Positions 40,348 to 48,615 of a stretch of 64,000 bases of DNA are shown here, in pieces. The notes beneath the pieces are model-generated. The model did not search any database and was not told the origin of the DNA. It saw nothing but the letters and a program-made list of their open reading frames with translations. Every line of letters begins with the position of its first letter. Within the stretch, counting starts at the first letter, position 1. Origin of the DNA: JAJDNH01 sp964552395 (GTDB taxonomy: Bacteria; Acidobacteriota; Thermoanaerobaculia; Thermoanaerobaculales; Sulfomarinibacteraceae); NCBI GenBank assembly GCA_964552395.1, contig CAZKGM010000009.1:40283-104282 (forward strand), in the 5' to 3' direction. The translations under genes and the position numbers were made by a program.

Positions 40348-42507
40348 TCAGAGATGGAGGATCACACCGGCAAACAGCTCCCGCCGAGCTCCAGGCTGAT
40401 AGGAGTTGCCGTCGGGGTCGGGCTCTGTGAAGGCGATGTATTTGGTGTTGGTCAGGTTCCTTCCGGACAGCATCAGCTCCGTGGCGATGCCGCCGATGTT
40501 GACGCGGTAGAGCAACCTCGCGTGGACGAGGGTGTAGCCGTCGATCCAGGTTGCGTTGCTGCCGTCGATGTAGGCGCGGCTCAGTATCTCGGCGCTGGCG
40601 CCGAGGGACAGGCGCGAGGTCGGGCGGTAGTCGAGATCCAGGAACGCCTGGTGACGGGGAGAGTTCGGGAGCCAGGTGTCGCGGAAGATCTCGTCGCCGA
40701 TGTCGACGCGGTCGTACTTGAAGTCGGAGTAGGTGTAAGCCAGGCGGACCGTGAGCTCATCGAACGGAAACCACGACAGCAGCGTCTCGACGCCGTAGCG
40801 GCGGCTGAACCCGGCGTTTCTGTAGAAGGTCTCGAGCGGTCGCGTCGGCATTCGGTAGCGGCCGAAGTCGTCGCTGGTCAGGAGGCGGAAGAGGGCCGCG
40901 TCGAAAGAGAAGCTATCACCCAGGTTGCCACGCGCGCCGATCTCCTCGCTGCGCGAGGTTGCCGGGCGCAGGTGTTGGTTAAAGCCACCCAGACTGTCGG
41001 GGTTGTTCGCGAGCTCCTCCGTCGCTGGCGGCAGGAACCCCTGTCCCCAGCTGGCGTAAAAGCCCAGCGAGGGCTTGTAGTTCCAGGCGATTCCGGCGCG
41101 CGCCGTGGTCTTGGAGAAGTCGGCGTTGCCGGAGAGGTTCACGCCTCCGGCCGCGAGGTGATCATCCAGACGGTTACGAATGCTGTCGTGACGGGCGCCG
41201 AACACCAGGGTCCAGTCGTGCCCGAGGTCGAGCTCGTCGAACGCGAAGACGCCTTCGCCTCGCTGGTAGATCGTCTGGTCGGAGAGGATTTCGGCGCCTT
41301 CCCGGGCGGCACCGAGGTTGGGCCTGCGGTAGTCGTCGATGTTCTGCCAGTCCAGGTCGGTTCCGAGGTTGAAGTGGTTCGTCAGGCCGCCGATGTCCGA
41401 GGTCAGGGTGTACTGCAGGGAGCCCCCGTAGCCGTCGTACGCACGGTGCTGGACCGACGACGGGACCGACTCACGGTACTCGGTGTGGCGGCCGTAGACG
41501 GTGAACGACAGCTTCTGGTTGTCGGCCAGGTCGATCCCCCCCACGAAGCCGGCCGTGCCGCGCCGGGTGCGCTGGAACTCGTTGAACGTCAACGCGTCGG
41601 GGTTCGGCTGTCGCGGGTCCTCGTGGACCTGGTCGATGTTCAGTCCCTCGGCGTTCTGGTTGAAGAAGGTCGTCCCGGCGACAATCGCGGTCACGTGCAG
41701 ACCGCCGACGTCGCGGAGGTGGATCTTGCCGTACAGGTTGGTGGCCTGGAACGCTGTGTGGACGCGGTAGCCGTCGCCTTGCGTGCGGGACGCCGAGAAC
41801 CGGTAGCTGACGCCGTCCTGGCTCCCTCCGGTTTCACCCAGTGCCTTGATGAAACCGTTCGAGCCCATGGTCAGGCGCGCCTGGCCTTCGAGCGGCGCCG
41901 GGCCGCCGTCGTCAGTAACGATGTTCAGGATGCCGCCCGATCCACCGCCGCCGTAGAGCGCCGAGGCGGGCCCGCGCAGCACCTCGATACGCTTCACCGT
42001 GGCCCAGTCGACGTCGAACAGGTCGGGAGCGAAGCCGGTCGGATCATTCAGGGGCAGGCCGTCGAGCAGCACCTTGATGCCGCGGATGCCGTGCTCCGTC
42101 AGGATGCCCTGGCCGCGGATCGAAAGGTGCACGCGCTCGCCGTCGGCCTGGTTGTCGACCTTGACTCCGGGCACCAGCTGGAGCGCCTCGTCGGCCGCGA
42201 CGGTCCGCGGCATGCTTGAAAGCTCGGCCTTCTCGACCACCGTCGTCGCGGCCGGATTCTCGTTCAGCGGAATGTCGGTTCGGGGCGCCGTGACGACGAT
42301 CTCCCCGCCACTGACTCGGGGTCGCTCGTTCGCCTGCTTCTCCTTCTCAATGGTCTTCGTCTTGGTCGTCTCTTGCTTCTGTCCGCGGGCCGCTGGGGGC
42401 TCGGTCGCCCATCCGGGAGCGGCCAGCATCGAGGCGCCGAGGATGACGCCGACGAGCTTCAGACTCGACATGCGTCTCGCCGACGCCGCATGCACGCTGA
42501 TGTCCAT
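40348..42507 (-). CDS. TonB-dependent outer membrane receptor
   Basis: This 719-residue protein has a signal peptide (about 1-35), a Lys/Glu-rich spacer, and a plug domain (about 85-195) with EIVVTAPR, IRGQGILTEHGIRG and VLRGPASALYGGGGSGGILN. The rest is a beta-barrel ending in the outer-membrane insertion signature GVILHL with terminal Leu. LTVRLAYTYSDFKYD and GRNLTNTKYIAF are late barrel strands. ATG 42507 has GAAGGAGGTAAGT. The ligand cannot be told; iron chelates, vitamin B12 and sugars are all possible. No TonB or ExbBD gene is adjacent. A clear terminator follows. Confidence 0.93.
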   Translation of the reverse strand: MDISVHAASARRMSSLKLVGVILGASMLAAPGWATEPPAARGQKQETTKTKTIEKEKQANERPRVSGGEIVVTAPRTDIPLNENPAATTVVEKAELSSMPRTVAADEALQLVPGVKVDNQADGERVHLSIRGQGILTEHGIRGIKVLLDGLPLNDPTGFAPDLFDVDWATVKRIEVLRGPASALYGGGGSGGILNIVTDDGGPAPLEGQARLTMGSNGFIKALGETGGSQDGVSYRFSASRTQGDGYRVHTAFQATNLYGKIHLRDVGGLHVTAIVAGTTFFNQNAEGLNIDQVHEDPRQPNPDALTFNEFQRTRRGTAGFVGGIDLADNQKLSFTVYGRHTEYRESVPSSVQHRAYDGYGGSLQYTLTSDIGGLTNHFNLGTDLDWQNIDDYRRPNLGAAREGAEILSDQTIYQRGEGVFAFDELDLGHDWTLVFGARHDSIRNRLDDHLAAGGVNLSGNADFSKTTARAGIAWNYKPSLGFYASWGQGFLPPATEELANNPDSLGGFNQHLRPATSRSEEIGARGNLGDSFSFDAALFRLLTSDDFGRYRMPTRPLETFYRNAGFSRRYGVETLLSWFPFDELTVRLAYTYSDFKYDRVDIGDEIFRDTWLPNSPRHQAFLDLDYRPTSRLSLGASAEILSRAYIDGSNATWIDGYTLVHARLLYRVNIGGIATELMLSGRNLTNTKYIAFTEPDPDGNSYQPGARRELFAGVILHL

Positions 42508-42644
42508 ACTTACCTCCTTCGAGATACCCACTCGCCACCGTCCGGCCGCGGTGTGGCGCCCGTGCACGCCTCTCGGGCGAACTGCGGGTCAGGAGACCGC
42601 GCGCCGGCCGTTCAGTTGCTGCCGGGGAAAGGGGTGGCGGAGGT

Positions 42645-43376
42645 CTACTCCCGCTGAGGGATGGAGGCGGGGGCGCGCGCGAGGGACCGCTCGCCGTGGG
42701 AGCTGTGAGATCGGCAGGGTCTGTCGGCCCGGTACCGGGCGCTGCCGAACGTGATGGTGGCCAGATGATCCCGCTCGCTCTGCGGGGCCATCGGCTCCAG
42801 CGGCCACGCCGCAGCGCTGCCGGCGGTGAGCTTCTCACAGGGGCGCGACATGGGTCCAAGGGCGGATCCCCCCAGGCTCACGACCCACCACTCACCGCCA
42901 CGCAGGGCGAGCGAGGCGAGCAATGTGGCGCCCGAGGATTGGATTCGGAAGGAGCCGCTGGTGCTGCCCAGCTCCTCGCCGGCGCCGCGGGAGAAACGGA
43001 TCTGAATGCGGGCGGAGGAGGTGGGCAGGCTGGGGACCTTCCATTGGTAGGAGCAGCGGCTGGGATCGAGCTGAACGGTCAGGCGGACCGGCCGGTTGCC
43101 GGCGCCATCGAGCATCAGCAGGAGCTCGAACTCGCGAACGTCGGAGGCCAGAGGGGTCCAGCGGACGGTTACAAGCTCGCCGGGGTGCACACAAGATCCG
43201 TGTGCGGGGGAGAGGATGCGCCCGGAGGTTCCGACAGCGGCAGCCGCCGGGCCGGCGGCCAGGCTGAGGAGCAGCGCCGCGATCATGCAGCACAGGGACC
43301 GCCCCCCCAACGTTACTGTCTCCAAGCTGCGACGAATCAGCGTTCCCCTGGGCCCAAACACGGGACGGGGAGACAT
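42645..43376 (-). CDS. secreted protein of unknown function
   Basis: I do not recognise this 243-residue protein. A hydrophobic segment (about residues 28-47, ending in GPAAAAVG) is a signal peptide, so the start could also be the internal ATG at about 43286. Residues 50-150 have alternating strands (GELVTVRWTP, FELLLMLDG, SARIQIRFSRG) suggesting an immunoglobulin-like beta-sandwich as in some surface-carbohydrate proteins. The C-terminal third is rich in Arg, Ser and Pro and may be disordered. It lies upstream of the TonB receptor on the same strand with a gap of 137 bases. Confidence 0.6.
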   Translation of the reverse strand: MSPRPVFGPRGTLIRRSLETVTLGGRSLCCMIAALLLSLAAGPAAAAVGTSGRILSPAHGSCVHPGELVTVRWTPLASDVREFELLLMLDGAGNRPVRLTVQLDPSRCSYQWKVPSLPTSSARIQIRFSRGAGEELGSTSGSFRIQSSGATLLASLALRGGEWWVVSLGGSALGPMSRPCEKLTAGSAAAWPLEPMAPQSERDHLATITFGSARYRADRPCRSHSSHGERSLARAPASIPQRE

Positions 43377-43526
43377 GCGAGCAAGCTAGCAGAGGTCCTA
43401 CGCGAAGTCAAAGGCCGGGCGCAGTGAGGTCGTTGCGCCGTGCCAGTGGCGGCGCTTGCGAAACGGAGAACCCACGGATTCCACGGATCAAAGACAAGAG
43501 GAAACGCGAAGTCAGCGCGTGGGAGA

Positions 43527-44096
43527 TCAGCCGCCAAGCTCGGCGTGACGGAAGCAGCTCACGATGTGATCGTTGACCATGCCGGTGGCCTGCATGTGAG
43601 CGTAGACCGTGGTCGGACCGAGAAAACAGAAGCCACTTCGTTTCAGCTCCTTGGCGATGCGAGCCGACAGCGGCGTCGTGGCAGGCAGCTCATCGAGAGT
43701 GCGCCATCGGTTCTGGAGCGGTATTCTATCCAAGAAGGCCCAGATCCACGCGTCGAACGAGCCGTGGCGGTCCTGGATGTCGAGCAAGGCGCGGGCGTTC
43801 ACGATCGCCGCCTCGATCTTCTTCCGGTTGCGCACAATCGATGCGTCCCCCAGCAGCTTCTCAACCTCCCTCGGCCCGAAGCGTGCGACCGCGGCCGGGT
43901 CGAAGCCGGCGAAAGCGCGGCGGTACCCCTCCCGCTTGTTCAGGATCGTCCGCCACGACAGGCCGGCCTGTGCCGACTCCAGGACCAGGAATTCGAACAG
44001 CTTGCGGTCGTCATGAAGCGGTACCCCCCACTCGCGATCGTGATAGGCGCACATGAGCGGGTCGTTCTCCAGGCTCCAGGAGCATCGTTGCGGCAT
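43527..44096 (-). CDS. tag: DNA-3-methyladenine glycosylase I
   Basis: This 189-residue enzyme excises 3-methyladenine from alkylated DNA. It has the Tag signature CSWSLENDPLMCAYHDREWG, in which the first cysteine and the later His pair bind zinc, and LVLESAQAGLSW in the helix-hairpin-helix region. The C-terminal YAHMQATGMVNDHIVSCFRH supplies the remaining zinc ligands. ATG 44096 has GGAGG upstream. It starts 31 bases after the end of the peptidase-like gene on the same strand, so the two may be co-transcribed. Confidence 0.95.
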   Translation of the reverse strand: MPQRCSWSLENDPLMCAYHDREWGVPLHDDRKLFEFLVLESAQAGLSWRTILNKREGYRRAFAGFDPAAVARFGPREVEKLLGDASIVRNRKKIEAAIVNARALLDIQDRHGSFDAWIWAFLDRIPLQNRWRTLDELPATTPLSARIAKELKRSGFCFLGPTTVYAHMQATGMVNDHIVSCFRHAELGG

Positions 44097-44127
44097 CGGG
44101 TTTTCCTCCAAGTGTCTCCCGGTCGGG

Positions 44128-45291
44128 TCAGGTCGAGAAGTCGAGGACGTAGATTCCCTCACGCATCAGGGGGACCGTCGACCCATCCTCCATCTGAAGA
44201 TCGGCGAGCGTTACCACGACACGCGGTTGCAGGCGCCGGATGTAGACGCGGTCCTGATGGACGACCGCCTCGGGGCAGGAGAAGTCGCCAGCGCCGACCC
44301 GGCCGCCGAAGTGATCGCTGCGTCCGAAGGCGATGTGGAGGCCGAGCTTCTCGTCTAGCAGGATTTCGCCGATGGGCTCAATCCCGAAGTCCGAGAGCAC
44401 CCCCAGCCCGAGCTCAGCCAGGTTGCCGTACGCGGGCTCGGCCGTGAGATGTTCCGCCTCGTGCCGAGAGGCCGGCCCCTCGCTGACGACCGCCACCGCC
44501 CGGTTGCTCTCGACGCGATACAGGACGACCTCGCCTTCGAGCTCGACGGGGAGGAACCCCGCGGTGAGGGTCGGTTCTCCCTCGACCTCGCCCTCGTAGG
44601 GGACGATGTAGGCCTCGCCCGACGGTAGGTTGCCGGCCGTGCCCGGCTCGAGCAGCAGGCCGCCGGACGCGTGAGAGGTCCGGTGGCGGAGGTCGAACGT
44701 GAGCTCGTGTGTGTCGCCGCCGTCAACGGTGAAGACGAGCCGTGCCTGGCCGGCGTGGTCGAGCAGCTTCTTGAGAACCTGGACCCGCCTGTTGATCTCC
44801 GTGTAGTCGAGCCGCAGGGCCGGAACCATCGCGGCGGAGAACCCCGGCATCGTGGCGGCGCGGAAGCCGAAGGTCTTGGCCGCGAGCTTGAGCGGCGCGG
44901 TAGCGGAGAGCTCGGTGACCGCGATCAAGATCGGGAAGGCGGCGAAAACGTCGGAGAAGAGGATGCCGGTCTCGGGATCGAGGTCCTCGGCCGAGGCAGG
45001 CAGCGGCGTCCTTGTCGCTGCCCACGCCCGCACCGGCAGATCGGCGTTGTTGCGGCGTATGTTGCGGTACAGAAAGAGCTCCACCTCGAGCCCGAGAGCC
45101 TCTCTCTCGCGGCGGAGCTCGGCCACCCACTCTGCCGCCAGCTCGCGCCGGAGCCGCCATTGCGGATGGTCGGGCACCTCGGCGTCGGGCAGATCGGTCA
45201 GGATCGCCATTGCCGTCTCCCCGCGTCGGGGGCGGAAGACGCGCCTGATCAGCTTGACGAGCTCGGGACCGGACAGGAAGCCCGACATCAT
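44128..45291 (-). CDS. M29-type aminopeptidase-like protein
   Basis: This 387-residue protein resembles the aminopeptidase T (M29) group. EPGTAGNLPSGEAYIVPYEG is the typical 'NLPaGE' loop, and ELGLGVLSDFGIEP, then LDEKLGLHIAFGRSDHFGG, give the acidic and histidine metal ligands. The N-terminal part (1-200) is less conserved, with an AELSATAPLK-type stretch. Two ATGs follow a strong GGAGGTA; 45291 is chosen. Whether all metal ligands are present cannot be judged by eye, so peptidase activity is inferred. Confidence 0.65.
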   Translation of the reverse strand: MMSGFLSGPELVKLIRRVFRPRRGETAMAILTDLPDAEVPDHPQWRLRRELAAEWVAELRREREALGLEVELFLYRNIRRNNADLPVRAWAATRTPLPASAEDLDPETGILFSDVFAAFPILIAVTELSATAPLKLAAKTFGFRAATMPGFSAAMVPALRLDYTEINRRVQVLKKLLDHAGQARLVFTVDGGDTHELTFDLRHRTSHASGGLLLEPGTAGNLPSGEAYIVPYEGEVEGEPTLTAGFLPVELEGEVVLYRVESNRAVAVVSEGPASRHEAEHLTAEPAYGNLAELGLGVLSDFGIEPIGEILLDEKLGLHIAFGRSDHFGGRVGAGDFSCPEAVVHQDRVYIRRLQPRVVVTLADLQMEDGSTVPLMREGIYVLDFST

Positions 45292-45401
45292 TACCTCCGT
45301 TCCGATTGTCCCCGTCGGGGTTGTTGGATGCAACTGCGTGACCGGGGTCACCGGCCTTACCCCTCGACATCGGGGCGTGAGACACAGTACCATCTGTCAT
45401 C

Positions 45402-45788
45402 ATGAAGAAGATCCTCGCAATGCTGCTCCTGCTTCCCCTGGGCGGCTGTGCCGTCGCCGTCGTCGGCGCTGCGGCCGGCGCCGCCTACGTTTGGGTCAAC
45501 GGCGAGCTCAAGGGCAGCCTGCCCGCGGAGCTGCCCAAGGTCGACAAGGCGACGCGAGCTGCCCTGACCGACCTCGAGCTGGTCGGCGTCGAGGGGCGAG
45601 TCGATCGGCTCAAGGGCAAGATCACGGCACGCATGGCGGACGGAACCAGGGTCGAGATCCGACTGAAAGCGATCGACTTCAAGTCGACGTCGATCCGCAT
45701 CCGGGTCGGCACCCTCGGAGACAAGGCGATCTCCGAGCAGATTCTCCGTCATATCGAGAAGGAGCTGGGCCTCAAACGCGGGACGTGA
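45402..45788 (+). CDS. DUF3568 lipoprotein
   Basis: This 128-residue protein begins with a lipoprotein signal peptide ending LPLGGCA, the cysteine being residue 16. The following AVVGAAAGAAYVWVNGELKGSL is a Gly/Ala segment typical of DUF3568 proteins (split here at AAGAAYVWVNGELKGSL). The rest alternates charged helix and strand. It is expected in the periplasm or outer membrane inner face. It is divergent from the peptidase-like gene and convergent with the next. No function is known. Confidence 0.85.
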   Translation: MKKILAMLLLLPLGGCAVAVVGAAAGAAYVWVNGELKGSLPAELPKVDKATRAALTDLELVGVEGRVDRLKGKITARMADGTRVEIRLKAIDFKSTSIRIRVGTLGDKAISEQILRHIEKELGLKRGT

Positions 45789-45800
45789 GGCGGCGGGCTC

Positions 45801-46217
45801 TCACTTGAGTCTCGCCGTCACCGCCAGCTGAACGAGCGACAGCACCAGGGTTGCAGCGAGGATTGTCACAGAGACCGGCGATCGGAACTCCGGGTGCCCG
45901 GCCGCAATGAACCACATGTGGATCGAGAAAGCGAAGACACCGCATGCCGCCAGGAAGTACGAGAAGAGGCGAGCTCCCGCTTTCCACAAGATCAGCTGGC
46001 GCAGGCCGACCAGGGCGACAGCAAAGAGGGCGAGGTTGAGCACTAGGAACAGCTGGATCCCGCCAGGCAGACCGAAAAGCCTCCACTCGTGCCAGAACCG
46101 GTACCGGTACCTCTTCGATGCCGCTACCTGTTCCCGGAACCTGGCCAGCAACTTGGCCGCCAGCACCTTGTTGGCGCGGGCGTAGGAGACAAAGAGGGTG
46201 ACATCTCTCTTGGTCAT
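45801..46217 (-). CDS. TIR-like N-terminus fused to a three-helix membrane segment
   Basis: This 138-residue protein begins with about 40 residues resembling the start of a TIR domain: DVTLFVSYARANKVLAAKLL, with a late KRYRYRFW. From residue 43 (HEWRLFGLPGG) it changes to a three-helix membrane protein (about 55-135), which recalls DUF6713-type proteins. A TIR domain of normal size is about 130 residues, so most of it, including the catalytic glutamate region, is missing. It is either an odd fusion or the result of a deletion between two genes. The frame is intact with ATG 46217. Confidence 0.55.
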   Translation of the reverse strand: MTKRDVTLFVSYARANKVLAAKLLARFREQVAASKRYRYRFWHEWRLFGLPGGIQLFLVLNLALFAVALVGLRQLILWKAGARLFSYFLAACGVFAFSIHMWFIAAGHPEFRSPVSVTILAATLVLSLVQLAVTARLK

Positions 46218-46312
46218 GAGCCCTCCGCCTGCTCGCGTGTCATTATCGTATCTCAAGAGCGAATTGGGTAGAGAATCGCCAGCCGCGTGAGCTCCCCCCG
46301 GCCGCCAGTTCG

Positions 46313-46942
46313 TTAGACCGGCACCAGGCCGGCGAGGCGCGGTAAGCTGCTCGCCAGCTGGTAGCCGGCGATGCCCGCGAGGGCAGCGACGGAGATCAGG
46401 AGCAGGACGCGCTGGACTCGCGGCCCGAAGAAGCGCGCGCTGCCGAAGACGAAGATGAGGGCGGCCAGGGTCAGGACCATGGTGGCGTAGAAGGCGGCGA
46501 TGAAGGCCACCGCCAGCCCCGGCCCCTGGCGCCAGGCGACGACCGCAGTAGGACCGAGGATCAGCGTCCAGCCGAGATAGGGGTTGGGGTTGAGCAGGTT
46601 GACGAGCGTCGCCCGGAGCAGCGTTCTGGGCACCGCGGCCTCGTCATTGTCGGCGGCCTGCTCCGGCCGCTTCCACTGCCGGTAGGCGACCCACGCCAGG
46701 TAGAAAAGAAGGAACCCGCCGGCCGCACGCAGGGCCTGCTGCATCACGCCCGAGAGGCGCCCGAGCACCAGCAGCGCAAGGGCGGCGATTGGACCGTCGC
46801 TGAGGAGGGGGGAGAACGAGGCGGGGAGAGTGCGCTTCCAGCCCCTGGCGGCGACCTGGGACAGTAGGTACGCCTGCAGCGGGCCGGGTTGAACCGCCGC
46901 CGCAAAGGCCAGCCCACCGCCGAGGAGCAGGTACCTGAGCAT
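46313..46942 (-). CDS. LysE family amino-acid exporter
   Basis: This 209-residue membrane protein has six hydrophobic segments and the LysE/RhtB pattern: GGGLAFAAAVQPGPLQAYLL near the start (the conserved PGP), SDGPIAALALLVLG, then FLLFYLAWVAYRQW and NLLNPNPYLGWTLILGP. The family exports amino acids or related small molecules. Length is normal. It lies between two genes that look damaged but itself looks intact. The substrate cannot be told. Confidence 0.85.
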   Translation of the reverse strand: MLRYLLLGGGLAFAAAVQPGPLQAYLLSQVAARGWKRTLPASFSPLLSDGPIAALALLVLGRLSGVMQQALRAAGGFLLFYLAWVAYRQWKRPEQAADNDEAAVPRTLLRATLVNLLNPNPYLGWTLILGPTAVVAWRQGPGLAVAFIAAFYATMVLTLAALIFVFGSARFFGPRVQRVLLLISVAALAGIAGYQLASSLPRLAGLVPV

Positions 46943-47042
46943 CGTTCGGGACGCCGCTCAGGACTGTGCCGGTCGATCGGCGACTGGGCCGCCAGCAATT
47001 AGTCTCGAGTTGGCATCGGCCATGGGACCTCCAGGCGGTTCG

Positions 47043-47312
47043 TCAGCCGTTTCTCGCGATCCGCACGAAGTTGTCGATGAGCTTCTCTGCGAGGGCGGTG
47101 AGCTCGTGGTCGCAGCTGCGCGTCTGGGCCAGCAGCTCGTCGAGCCTCCCGCCGTGCTGCCGCAGCTCCTCGTCGTACGCGCCGGCCCAACGCTCGACGT
47201 CGTCAGCGGCGACCTCGAGGTGGAACTGGACGCCGACGGCGGCGCCGTGCCGGAACATCTGGTAGAGGCCGAAGCCCTCGACCTCGCAGTTTTGAATCCC
47301 GAGGAATCTCAT
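47043..47312 (-). pseudogene. internally deleted class I glutamine amidotransferase
   Basis: This 89-residue frame starts like an amidotransferase (MRFLGIQNCEVEGFGLYQ) and then continues at once with the C-terminal part (GVQFHLEV, AADDVERWAGAYDEELRQ). The central 150-160 residues, including the catalytic cysteine elbow, are absent. The junction at about residue 18 keeps the frame. A ribosome site GGAGG precedes ATG 47312. The protein cannot hydrolyse glutamine; it is a deletion remnant or a small derived protein. Compare the complete family member at 552-1289. Confidence 0.65.
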
Positions 47313-47439
47313 TTTCCGTTGCCTCCAGTTGCGGGGCAGGATCCAAGACTACCTTGACCGCCGGGGAGATGAGCGGCCGCCGCTCCCAGATGCGCCTGCG
47401 TCCCCGAAGGGCCGCGGGTTTCCACTACTGATCCTTCTC

Positions 47440-47901
47440 CTACTCCGGCTGCTTCTTCTCGACGACGGCCGGAGCTTCTATGTAGGTACATCTCGTCATC
47501 TCGCGCAGAGCCCTGACCTTCGGAATGTGCTGCAGGCGTGAGTGGAGGCCGGTCCGATCGAACAGCCACGTCTCCCTGATGAAGTACTCCCGGCCCGGTT
47601 CGAGGTTGACGGTGACGAATGCGGCCTCGGTGTCTGAGCCCTCGAACCTCGTGTGACCGGGTTTGACGATAACGTAGGTGTACTGCCCCGGGCCGAGCCC
47701 GCCCGCGACGGACTCGTTCATCTTCACGTTGCAGCGCTCGGAGCCTGGGAGAAGAGACGTCGGCCGGTAGACGTAGACGACCGCGCGGTCGGCCGGGCGC
47801 TTGGCGGGGTGGGCCGGCTCCACCGGGGGTCCGGACGGTCCACGGCACGACGCGGCTACGACCAGGAGCCCGGCGGCACGAATCCCGAGCCGAATCTTCA
47901 T
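47440..47901 (-). CDS. DUF2846-like lipoprotein
   Basis: This 153-residue protein has a signal peptide with a lipobox ending in ASC at residue 19. RAVVYVYRPTSLLPG resembles DUF2846 proteins, in which a short beta-sandwich follows the lipid anchor. The strand GQYTYVIVKPGHTRFEG and VTVNLEPGREYFI support that fold. It overlaps the DUF1697 gene by four bases and is therefore probably translated from the same message. Function is unknown. Confidence 0.75.
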   Translation of the reverse strand: MKIRLGIRAAGLLVVAASCRGPSGPPVEPAHPAKRPADRAVVYVYRPTSLLPGSERCNVKMNESVAGGLGPGQYTYVIVKPGHTRFEGSDTEAAFVTVNLEPGREYFIRETWLFDRTGLHSRLQHIPKVRALREMTRCTYIEAPAVVEKKQPE

Positions 47902-48443
47902 GAGTTGCGTGCCAGGGCGTCAAGCTTGCACACGGTCGCCCAGTTTCGCGCCGTGACCGCGTCGCCGAGGGCGCGGCTCACGGCCTTATGTAGGTGGCTC
48001 GCGAGCACGCCTTCGGGGCACCACAGGTAGGCGACGCGCGAGCCGAGGGCGAGCGCCTCCGGGGTCCACTCCCGCTCCGCCAGCACGTCCAGCCGAGCCA
48101 GGTCGGGCGAGTCGGCGAGGAAGGCGACAAGGAGGCGAGATGGGTTGCAGGCGATTGGCAGCAGGGGGTTCTCGGCGACGGCCGCGGCCAGCTCAGCCGC
48201 AGTGAGGACGGTGACCCGGGCAGAGATGCCGGTGCGCTCGGCGAGCGCCTCCTGGATGCGCGCGGCGTTCTCGGCTGGAGCCGTGCCGGGAGCAGTGAAC
48301 ACCAGGTTGCCGCTGTTGAGCAGCGTGCGCACGCCGACATAGCCGAGACCCTCCACCAGCGCGCGCAGCTCGGCCATCGCCACCCGCTTGGCGCGCCCGA
48401 CGTTGATGCCTCGTATCAGCGCCACCCGCCTGGGGTTGTCCAT
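47898..48443 (-). CDS. DUF1697 protein
   Basis: This 181-residue cytoplasmic protein matches the DUF1697 family: ALIRGINVGRAKRVAMAELR at the N terminus, then LNSGNLVF and the later LGSRVAYLWCPEGVLAS. The family is widespread in bacteria, folds as an alpha/beta protein and has no known role. It is the upstream partner of the DUF2846 lipoprotein gene, overlapping it by ATGA. A short intergenic region separates it from the hydrolase gene. Confidence 0.9.
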   Translation of the reverse strand: MDNPRRVALIRGINVGRAKRVAMAELRALVEGLGYVGVRTLLNSGNLVFTAPGTAPAENAARIQEALAERTGISARVTVLTAAELAAAVAENPLLPIACNPSRLLVAFLADSPDLARLDVLAEREWTPEALALGSRVAYLWCPEGVLASHLHKAVSRALGDAVTARNWATVCKLDALARNS

Positions 48444-48525
48444 TCACCTCCGTCCGGGGCTTTCGGAACACCCGCTATCCATGGTGGATCAGGTGACCTC
48501 GAGTTGCCCCTGACTCCACAATAGC

Positions 48526-48544
48526 GCCGCCACAGAAAGGCGGC
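48526..48544 (-). terminator. 6-bp hairpin after the hydrolase gene
   Basis: GCCGCC and GGCGGC are separated by a 7-base loop, 70 bp past the end of the alpha/beta hydrolase gene. No strong T-run follows, so it is a weak candidate. Confidence 0.3.
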
Positions 48545-48615
48545 ACCGCCTTGGGGCCATCCATGCCCATCGTCCTGTCGAGAGTACTGTGTGAACGACC
48601 TGCGGGGCCGGGAAC

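Noticed and set aside
42588..42598. GTCAGGAGACC, resembling the 3' box of a cobalamin riboswitch, near the TonB receptor
   Set aside because: It lies on the strand opposite to the receptor gene, no rightward gene follows, and the other conserved boxes of the riboswitch are absent.
45801..46217. TIR-based antiviral defence gene
   Set aside because: Only about 40 residues resemble TIR, and no defence partner genes are near.
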